From: an uncultured Alphaproteobacteria bacterium
GTDB lineage: Bacteria; Pseudomonadota; Alphaproteobacteria; UBA9655
Reading direction: 5' to 3'
Assembly (NCBI GenBank): GCA_937967795.1
Contig: CALBSK010000059.1
Coordinates: 1 to 26,241, forward strand
DNA length: 26,241 nucleotides
The notes under the pieces were generated by a model. That model did no database searches, was not told the origin of the DNA, and saw only the letters and a program-made list of their open reading frames with translations. The translations under genes and the position numbers were made by a program. How positions within the stretch are numbered: the first letter of the stretch is position 1; each line of letters starts with the position of its first letter. Shown here one piece after another: positions 14,003-20,189 of this stretch.

Positions 14003-14067
14003 ATGCTCATTTCCTTCTACTCTGATAACTTTTTATTTGAAAGTGCAACTTAACTGAGGGTTTTCTA

Positions 14068-14892
14068 ATGACAGCAGAGCGTAATTTAGATGCTTTACAG
14101 TTTAATAAATCTATAGCTTCTTCTGTTCATTCTATTTGCGAACCACTCTTTAATTCCTTTGGAATTGTTCATTTTGGTTATATACGTATTTTCCCAAATC
14201 ACAAAATGTTGCGCATCGCAAATAATTCTCTATGGTCAGATAAATATTTTGAATATAATTTCTATAATGACCTTGATCTTTATAATTTAAGTAAAACGCC
14301 GCTGAATGGCACTTCATCTTTCTTATTAGTAGGCGAGCCTCAGAGTGAACATTGCAAGGCATTATATAATGATTTTGATATGTGGAATTTCTTGCTCGTC
14401 TATGAGAGATTTGAAGATTACGGGAATTTCTGGTTTTTTGGTGCAAGAAGTCAAAATACAGAAATTCTAAATATTTACTTAAATCACAGCGATTTACTAA
14501 AAAAATTTATCGTTTACTTTAAAGAAAAGTTTTTTCCTAGTGTGGATTTTTCAAATCCGTTAGCTTATATAACGACGAATATTGATTACTTTAAAAAAAA
14601 CAAGGAGGCTCAAGAAAGTCTTCACGTTGAAAAATTCTTTAAAGACACACAGCTATCCAAATATTATTTAGACATTGGCGACAGAACTATTCAGTTTTCA
14701 AAACGAGAAGCGGAATGTTTAGCTTATCTAGCGAAAGGATTTAATACAAAAAAAATAGCCTCCTTACTGAACTTATCTGTTCGTACGATAGAAGTTTACC
14801 TCAATAATATAAAAGAAAAAACATGCTACTTTAATAAAAGCGATATCCTCCAATTTGCTCGAAGCGCTTCTCTTTTTCCAACTAATTATTGA
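14068..14892 (+). CDS. LuxR-family transcriptional regulator (paralogue 3)
   Basis: The 274-residue protein has a C-terminal LuxR/GerE helix-turn-helix (about 210-264): FSKREAECLAYLAKGFNTKK, then LNLSVRTIEVYLNNIKEKT. Its N-terminal domain has the shared motifs ICEPLFNSFGIVHFGYIRIF, HKMLRIANNSLW and YFEYNFYNDLDLY, plus SQNTEILNIYLNHSDLLKKFIVYFKEK before the linker. GAGGG precedes the ATG. It is followed after 24 bp by the shortened paralogue 4 on the same strand, so the two are probably co-transcribed. Confidence 0.88.
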   Translation: MTAERNLDALQFNKSIASSVHSICEPLFNSFGIVHFGYIRIFPNHKMLRIANNSLWSDKYFEYNFYNDLDLYNLSKTPLNGTSSFLLVGEPQSEHCKALYNDFDMWNFLLVYERFEDYGNFWFFGARSQNTEILNIYLNHSDLLKKFIVYFKEKFFPSVDFSNPLAYITTNIDYFKKNKEAQESLHVEKFFKDTQLSKYYLDIGDRTIQFSKREAECLAYLAKGFNTKKIASLLNLSVRTIEVYLNNIKEKTCYFNKSDILQFARSASLFPTNY

Positions 14893-14916
14893 CTCTAACA
14901 TAGGATCAAAATATAA

Positions 14917-15510
14917 ATGTTGTATACAGCAACTAATGTCAACCAAAATGCATTAAATTTTAATCTTGAAATAACAGATAAATTATCAGAGATTTGCTCT
15001 TCATTACTTGAGCCCTTTGGCATAACTTTTTTTGCCTATTACAAATTTTTCCAAGATGGAAAAATTTTAAGAATTTCCAATCATTCTTCGTGGGCAAAAA
15101 TATACTTTGAGAGGGAGTACTATAACGACGTTTTCCTCTATCAACCTCATTTTCAAAAAGTTCAAGAAAATAGTTCGTATGCTTCTCTGTGGATTGCTCA
15201 GCCTACCTCAATGATCCCAGATTTGAATGACAATAGAATTGGAAATGGTCTTACAATTTATAAAAAAACGCCCTTTTTCGCAGAATCTTACGTTTTTGCC
15301 ACAGCACCAGAAAACACCCAAATTAATTTACTATATGTAAACAACTTAGATAAATTTAGAAATTTAAGCGAAATACTAAATGAAAAAATATCTATTTTTT
15401 TGAGTACGTGCAATTTCGTGTGTCTTATAAAGTCTAAACTTAAACCCCTTTCATACACTTGTCCACAAGACACTCGAATATCTCAGTTTTTAAAAAAAAT
15501 ATCCTCATAA
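14917..15510 (+). CDS. Truncated LuxR-like protein lacking the DNA-binding domain (paralogue 4)
   Basis: The 197-residue product keeps the paralogues' N-terminal domain (LSEICSSLLEPFGITFFAYYKFF, DGKILRISNHSSW, YFEREYYNDVFLY, then APENTQINLLYVNN) but stops at DTRISQFLKKISS. That corresponds to the linker just before the helix-turn-helix in paralogue 2 (DTIQKYLKTIQIS). The stop lies at the border of the mobile-element debris that follows, so an insertion or deletion probably removed the end of the gene. It could be a decaying pseudogene or a functional ligand- or dimer-binding antagonist. The frame is intact and AGGA lies about 11 nt before the ATG. Confidence 0.7.
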   Translation: MLYTATNVNQNALNFNLEITDKLSEICSSLLEPFGITFFAYYKFFQDGKILRISNHSSWAKIYFEREYYNDVFLYQPHFQKVQENSSYASLWIAQPTSMIPDLNDNRIGNGLTIYKKTPFFAESYVFATAPENTQINLLYVNNLDKFRNLSEILNEKISIFLSTCNFVCLIKSKLKPLSYTCPQDTRISQFLKKISS

Positions 15511-15534
15511 AACGGATCTGTCGTATCTATGAGG
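15503..15534. repeat. 7-bp inverted repeat at the truncation point
   Basis: CCTCATA (15503-15509) and TATGAGG (15528-15534) flank an 18-nt spacer and span the stop codon of the truncated LuxR gene. It may be a scar or end of the mobile element, or a weak terminator stem. No T tract follows. Confidence 0.3.
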
Positions 15535-15576
15535 AGTAAGCGAGGAAGAAGAGGAAAGAAGACTTGCGGGGACGAA

Positions 15577-15695
15577 TTACGCCATTAGGGTCTTGAAATT
15601 TCTGAAAGCAGATTGAGAAGCGATTTGCTCAATGACTTGTCCTTTTTGAATCATGCGAATGTTTTTAATGCCAGAAAGGGTCTCTTTTTCACTTC
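15577..15695 (-). pseudogene. C-terminal fragment of an IS6-like transposase
   Basis: A 38-codon frame ending in TAA (15579-15577) reads KETLSGIKNIRMIQKGQV, then SAFRNFKTLMA. The GIxxxRMIxKGQ pattern is that seen at the end of IS6-family DDE transposases, which normally have about 200-240 residues. Everything upstream is missing: the fragment starts directly at the left arm of the 75-bp palindromic element. It is a relic of an insertion event that probably also cut the LuxR gene. Family assignment is from memory of the motif. Confidence 0.6.
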
Positions 15696-15770
15696 ACCCA
15701 TTCCAATTGATTATGCAGGATTTATGATCTGAAAGTTGTCCGTAATTCTGCATAATCAATTGGAATGGGT
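15696..15770. repeat. 75-bp palindromic element with perfect 23-bp terminal inverted repeats
   Basis: The arms 15696-15718 and 15748-15770 are exact reverse complements (outer ends ACCCATTCC and GGAATGGGT) separated by 29 bp. The size and perfect ends suggest a miniature inverted-repeat element or fused insertion-sequence ends. No flanking direct repeat is evident. The right arm supplies the last codons and the stop of abiEii. As RNA it would form a long hairpin between the convergent LuxR and abiE units. Confidence 0.75.
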
Positions 15771-16799
15771 ATATACTAAAATAGGGCGAAGATCTCTCAA
15801 TTGTTCTTCGAGTGTGGCCATGTCGAGAAGCAGATCTTCAAATGAAGGTTTGGTACCAAACAACATCATTTCTTTTGTTTGGTTATAGTCTTTTTCAAGG
15901 TCTTTGAGGCGTTGAGGGAGGGGAAGGAGCTTTAGACCTTCCGTAGGAATCAATGAGTAATTTGCCCAAGCTGAAGAAAATAATATGGTTTTATTTTTGA
16001 TAACATCTTGAAGCAATTCCCAGTTTTGCATAGCCTTTTCTGCAAATCCAGCCTTAAACAACATACTGATATCGTAATAATGCCTTGAAAGACGGAGAGG
16101 AGTTGGTTTTTCCAAAGGACGATAGCGTTCTGCATGCAGTAACGTTGCTTTTTCCCAAAAGGTTCGTAAGGGCGACAAACAAGGGATTAAAATTGAATCT
16201 TCTTTAAAAGTTTCAAATTCTTCTGCAACATATGATTTTAAAAATAAATCTTCTGTGGGATAGATGTCACCACGGACTCCAAATTCTAATAATACACTTC
16301 TGCGTAGATAATCTTTACCGCTATAATTTTTTTCTGGAAGCGTTTGCGGATAATAAAACCGCAAGCATTGTGGGTCGTTATCCGGCCCTAGATCCCATAT
16401 TTCACCTTCAAGTTCTTGTCGTAAAGATTCTTTGAGCGCAGTTTTGAGATTTGATGCCACAAAATTACAACAAACCTGTTTTAATTCGTCGAGCAATTTA
16501 TTTCGTTTTTTTCGCGAATGTGGACCAAGGGGATCCTTGTCGCCTTCAAAGCCCAAATTTGCCCTATTCAGGGTAATATCACAATCTTCTGAGAGTCGGT
16601 TTATGAGGTTATAACCCTTTGAGAGCGAGGTGCCTCCTTTAAAAACCATACTTACCGGAAGAGGAAGAGCGAATAGCTTCTTAAGGCACCAAGTGATCCA
16701 AAAATCTTTCTCTACGATCAAGGGGAGTACCCCTTTGCGGTCAGCAACAATTGTAAAAACATCACGAAGATCTCCGCGTTTCACATTTTGTTTAAGCAT
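15756..16799 (-). CDS. abiEii: AbiEii-type nucleotidyltransferase toxin
   Basis: The 347-residue protein belongs to the AbiEii/AbiGii toxin family. The nucleotidyltransferase core is clear: MVFKGGTSLSKGYNLINRLSE (51-71) followed by DCD (72-74), where the GGTSLSK loop and the two Asp residues bind nucleotide and metal. Family members act as type IV toxins; related enzymes modify tRNA 3' ends. It overlaps its antitoxin gene by 8 bp, so translation is coupled. The last four residues, THSN, and the stop are encoded by the right arm of a 75-bp palindromic element, so the native C-terminus was probably replaced. The catalytic part is intact and activity is likely retained. Confidence 0.88.
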   Translation of the reverse strand: MLKQNVKRGDLRDVFTIVADRKGVLPLIVEKDFWITWCLKKLFALPLPVSMVFKGGTSLSKGYNLINRLSEDCDITLNRANLGFEGDKDPLGPHSRKKRNKLLDELKQVCCNFVASNLKTALKESLRQELEGEIWDLGPDNDPQCLRFYYPQTLPEKNYSGKDYLRRSVLLEFGVRGDIYPTEDLFLKSYVAEEFETFKEDSILIPCLSPLRTFWEKATLLHAERYRPLEKPTPLRLSRHYYDISMLFKAGFAEKAMQNWELLQDVIKNKTILFSSAWANYSLIPTEGLKLLPLPQRLKDLEKDYNQTKEMMLFGTKPSFEDLLLDMATLEEQLRDLRPILVYTHSN

Positions 16800-17391
16800 C
16801 TTGAAGGATTCTCTTTAACGTAGGCTGCATCCATAACGGTGTCTTGGGCATCAGCACCTGCAATGTATCCTTATCTTTGACATTTAGCAAAGAGCGGATT
16901 CGTGTTATAAGAAAGCCATCATCAAGTTTATCCTTACCGAAATAATACAAAGCCTGAATAACGAGGCCAGCCGTTGTGCCTACGCCCAGCATTTTCTTAT
17001 GTGAAACATGGGAAAATCTTAATGTTTGATTGCCAACTCTCACAACTTTCGATAATCCATCTGTCAGATAAACGGCCTGAGCAGGAACTTGCTGTGATAA
17101 CCCTAAAGCATAAGCAGCCTGAGCAGGATTAACCTGGATCTGATAATCAAACTTTTTGGCAATCACTTCCGCAACCTTATCGGGGTTTGGAGGTATGACG
17201 CCAAAGCGTTGATTTACAATTGGAGTATCATAAAGCCCTGTCGTCAGTTTTCGAATGATACCCTTCTTGGAAAAACGACACAGAGTTTGATCCACGAGAT
17301 TGCGGTTAGCAATATCAGCAAAATCCATTGCACTAAATATCCAGCCCATCCCATTTGCTGAAATGCGATCCTGAATAATTTTTGTCATCAT
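16792..17391 (-). CDS. abiEi: AbiEi-type antitoxin (DUF6088-like)
   Basis: The 199-residue partner of AbiEii starts with a winged-helix-like domain (about 1-60, FSAMDFADIANRNLVDQTLCRF, then KKGIIRKLTTGLYDTP), typical of AbiEi antitoxins that bind their own promoter. A second domain (about 70-160, VNPAQAAYALGLSQQVPAQAVYLTDG, then LRFSHVSHKKML) neutralises the toxin in the family. Two ATGs lie in tandem at 17391 and 17388, with GGAG (17404-17401) 9 nt upstream of the first. Known AbiE systems abort phage infection and stabilise mobile elements; next to transfer genes, an addiction role is plausible. Confidence 0.85.
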   Translation of the reverse strand: MMTKIIQDRISANGMGWIFSAMDFADIANRNLVDQTLCRFSKKGIIRKLTTGLYDTPIVNQRFGVIPPNPDKVAEVIAKKFDYQIQVNPAQAAYALGLSQQVPAQAVYLTDGLSKVVRVGNQTLRFSHVSHKKMLGVGTTAGLVIQALYYFGKDKLDDGFLITRIRSLLNVKDKDTLQVLMPKTPLWMQPTLKRILQDA

Positions 17392-17417
17392 AATACTTTA
17401 CTCCATATATAAGAAAT

Positions 17418-17423
17418 ATTATA
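17418..17423 (-). promoter_or_regulatory. Predicted -10 box of the abiE operon
   Basis: A perfect TATAAT reads on the minus strand, 26 nt before the first ATG. The best -35 options (GATTGA at 17-nt, TTGATT at 15-nt spacing) are weak. Autoregulation by AbiEi is usual in the family, but no operator repeat was picked out here. Confidence 0.4.
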
Positions 17424-17617
17424 AGTTTTTCTGACAAAAATCAATCCATTTTTCAAACTTGCTTTTTAAACTTCTTTCTTTTGTATCCCTCCACCATATT
17501 GAAAGATCTTTTGATAAGATCCTCCTTTGAAAGTACCTCTGATAAATCCATATTTGTTTATGAAAAACTCCTTCTCAAAGAAGGTCTGAAATAGCATGAT
17601 CGCCGTATACTCACGAA

Positions 17618-18172
17618 TTAATTTTTCTTAAGCGATTTCCTTTCTATTTTTTGTTTTTGTTGAACCTCCTCCTTTGGCTCAACCGGTAAAGTCGCGTCCT
17701 TAACACTGAGTCCCAGAGCATACATCTTGATAAAATCCGATGGAAGAGCATAAGTATTCTGACGTGCATAAATGTAGCCTCCGCCGAAACCAAAGAGCCC
17801 ACTCAACAAAACTCCTATGAATGCGAAAAAGATCACTTTTCGATACTTTGTACTCATCCACTCATTAAGAATTTCACTTGCGTAATGAACGGAATGATCA
17901 AGAGTTTTTACCTTATCTTGAAGCATACTTTCCAGAACAAGAGATAGTTGTTCTGCGGCTGTTTTGGCCATATTATGAGATGCGTTTTGAATAATGACTG
18001 GCAGTTGAGTTTGCGCATCTTTAGCGATCTGACGAAAAACATCAAAATGAGAAACAAGGTTCTTTCCCGCTTCCTGAAGCTGATTTACATGTGGGCCAAT
18101 TTTGCTAATTTCATTCTGGATTTCATTGCGAATTTGCATGAAACGCCGGATATCTTGTTCAGCTTGTTCCAT
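17618..18172 (-). CDS. Single-pass membrane protein associated with the transfer operon
   Basis: The 184-residue product has a long helical, probably coiled-coil N-terminal part (1-105), one transmembrane segment (about 113-137, VIFFAFIGVLLSGLFGFGGG) and a basic C-terminal tail (KQKIERKSLKKN). AAAGGA precedes the ATG. It lies 101 bp downstream of the coupling protein traD on the same strand and could be read with the operon. I do not recognise a family. The architecture would suit a membrane anchor or partner for the relaxosome or coupling protein, but that is inference from position only. Confidence 0.7.
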   Translation of the reverse strand: MEQAEQDIRRFMQIRNEIQNEISKIGPHVNQLQEAGKNLVSHFDVFRQIAKDAQTQLPVIIQNASHNMAKTAAEQLSLVLESMLQDKVKTLDHSVHYASEILNEWMSTKYRKVIFFAFIGVLLSGLFGFGGGYIYARQNTYALPSDFIKMYALGLSVKDATLPVEPKEEVQQKQKIERKSLKKN

Positions 18173-18225
18173 AAAATTTGTTCCTTTCTAAGAGTTGACA
18201 ATGAATGTTGGATAGGCCCAAATGA

Positions 18226-18244
18226 CCTTGGAAGAAATCCAAGG
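18226..18244. repeat. Hairpin between traD and the membrane-protein gene
   Basis: CCTTGGA (18226-18232) and TCCAAGG (18238-18244) are perfect 7-bp arms with a 5-nt loop, about 30 bp past the traD stop. No T tract follows on the minus strand, so it may slow or process the transcript without ending it. Confidence 0.35.
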
Positions 18245-18273
18245 CCACTTGAGACTTCGCGCCCCCCTGGGCC

Positions 18274-20169
18274 CTAAAGAGGCACTTTTGACCCAGGGGT
18301 TTTTACCGGCGATTCGACTGACGCATAGATGTTACCGGTAAACTTTGTTAAGTCTTGCCCTTGCGAAGGCGAGGGGCACAGGATTTCTTCCTTTTGAGAA
18401 TTTTGCGCACCCGAAGATGAACTCTCGTAAGTTCTTTCTTTTTCTGGTTTCAAAAGAAAAGGTTCCTTCTTTAGAGGAGGAGGTTCTCGGTACGTTGTCT
18501 GGAGTTTCGTGCAAGGAAAATCCCCTGGATACTTGACGTAACACTCGAGGTCTTTCAATTGAGAAAGTTCTGTAGGCATAACCAGAGGTCTTTGGCGCGT
18601 GTGGCGACTTAAGGAAACCCCGTCACGCATACTGTGGGCGCCAAAGGAAATATTTTCTTGAGGTTCAGCTTCTTCCTTGTCGCCCAAAACTTTCGAAATC
18701 CAGGTTTGAGTGGAAGGTTCGGTACAGCGAAAGAAAAGTTTCGTATTAAAAAGATCCAACATAGATTCGGCACTATTCCGGCCGTAAATCTCTTCCAATT
18801 GCGGCTTACTTTGAAAGCCAACGAGGAAACACCCCCCATACTTTCGAGCTTCTGCAAGTCCCATCTGAAGCCGTGGAAGTCTTTGAAGAGCAGCAAGTTC
18901 ATCCATAATAAACCACAAACGTCGCTTCTGGTTTTCAGGAAGAACCATCAGGGCATTAATGGCGATATCCATCCAAGCTGAAATCAGCGGTGTTAGAGTT
19001 TGCCGTTGATCCGCACGTGCTGTGATGAAGATCCATCCTGTTCGTGTTTCATTCATGGCCCACTCTCGAAGAGAGAAAGGTGTAAGGGTAGGCTCAAGTT
19101 GACGCAATCCTTCAATTTGGGAAGAGAGAACGCTTCGGATAGAATTTGTGGTCTTTTCATTATTCTTAAAGGCAAAGGTTGCCGCTTCTGTCCCTTTGAA
19201 GAAATCTTCGAACTCTTTATCCGAAGAACTTAAAAGAAATGTGGTCAATTTTTGAATATCCCTTTCTCCTTGAAACGCATACTTCCTGAGAGCTGTTTTT
19301 AAAACTACCCGGCTCGCATTATCCCAAAAGGGTTCTTTCGTGTTTTCTTTAGGCTGAATGAGAGATTCAGCAAGAACATCATAATGGGAATCCAAATGAC
19401 AATCTGCCCAGGGAGTCCAGGAAAGAGACCTTGTATCTAAAGGATTCAGCAGAACATCTGTTTTCTCATTGTAATAACGAGAGACATAATCCCCTGTAAT
19501 ATCCAGAACAATGGCGCGATTTTTTCTTTTACGAATTTGAGGGAGAAGAATATGAAACGCATTGGTTTTTCCTGATCCAGTTGTTCCTGTGATGAGGACA
19601 TGAGACGTTTCCTTCTCTTTTAATAGTGGCAATTTTTCAAGTTTTAGATCAGACATTTGGTTCCTCCATTTGATGATTTTTTTAAATTCTTTCCAAGAAA
19701 CAAGTATGTTTCCTCGCTTGTGATGAGTTCGCTTCTGAATCCTCCCAAAAACAAACCAAAAACCGAGAACCCCAAAAAAAGCCCAGCCTGCAAAAGCCAG
19801 ACTTTTGTAGCCTGTTTCCTCCACAAACATTTCCACTTGTCGGGTTGTTTTTTGAATGAGAGGATCTTTCAGAATACTCAGACAACTTCTTCGATAGGGA
19901 TTTCCCCGAAGAGGTGTATAAATTTGAGTTAGCGCTTTCTGCTTTTCAGGGGGAACTGTGGCCAGCATAAACTTAGCCCAATAAGTTGCCCCTGCCATTT
20001 TCCAGCCATGGGGAGGAAAAGTTGAAGGAGGGTCAAATCCTCTCCAAACAAAATATCCTCCTCCTGCAACGAGGGAAGCAATCCCTCCCGCTACAATGAC
20101 TTGTTTCAGCATGTGAAGCTGATGGATATGGACTTGACCGCCTTGGGTCATGGTTTTGAAAAAAGACAT
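18274..20169 (-). CDS. traD: Type IV coupling protein TraD (F type)
   Basis: The 631-residue inner-membrane ATPase links the relaxosome to the secretion channel. Two N-terminal transmembrane segments (about 22-43 and 123-143) flank a periplasmic loop. The ATPase domain follows with Walker A GTTGSGKT (195-202), the VLDITGDYVSRYY strand, Walker B LWFIMDE (418-424) and the GFQSKPQLEEIYG motif (451-463). The C-terminal tail (about 560-631) is Pro/Ser/Lys-rich and disordered, as in F TraD, where the end contacts relaxosome proteins. The protein is somewhat shorter than F TraD. It follows traG after about 20 bp in the usual F order. The relaxase it must serve here is Ti-type, so the tail is expected to differ. 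Confidence 0.92.
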   Translation of the reverse strand: MSFFKTMTQGGQVHIHQLHMLKQVIVAGGIASLVAGGGYFVWRGFDPPSTFPPHGWKMAGATYWAKFMLATVPPEKQKALTQIYTPLRGNPYRRSCLSILKDPLIQKTTRQVEMFVEETGYKSLAFAGWAFFGVLGFWFVFGRIQKRTHHKRGNILVSWKEFKKIIKWRNQMSDLKLEKLPLLKEKETSHVLITGTTGSGKTNAFHILLPQIRKRKNRAIVLDITGDYVSRYYNEKTDVLLNPLDTRSLSWTPWADCHLDSHYDVLAESLIQPKENTKEPFWDNASRVVLKTALRKYAFQGERDIQKLTTFLLSSSDKEFEDFFKGTEAATFAFKNNEKTTNSIRSVLSSQIEGLRQLEPTLTPFSLREWAMNETRTGWIFITARADQRQTLTPLISAWMDIAINALMVLPENQKRRLWFIMDELAALQRLPRLQMGLAEARKYGGCFLVGFQSKPQLEEIYGRNSAESMLDLFNTKLFFRCTEPSTQTWISKVLGDKEEAEPQENISFGAHSMRDGVSLSRHTRQRPLVMPTELSQLKDLECYVKYPGDFPCTKLQTTYREPPPLKKEPFLLKPEKERTYESSSSGAQNSQKEEILCPSPSQGQDLTKFTGNIYASVESPVKTPGSKVPL

Positions 20170-20189
20170 TTTTTACCTCCCTCTCATTT

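Noticed and set aside
13907..14067. Classical lux box or three-codon leader ORF in the divergent LuxR promoter region
   Set aside because: No ACCTGT-type 20-bp lux box is present; ATG-ATT-AAT-TAA after AGGAG is too short to support. Only the 13-bp shared motif stood out.
18264..18304. Plus-strand hairpin CCCCTGGG/CCCAGGGG followed by TTTTT
   Set aside because: It looks like a terminator on the plus strand, but no plus-strand gene leads into it and part of it encodes the end of traD.
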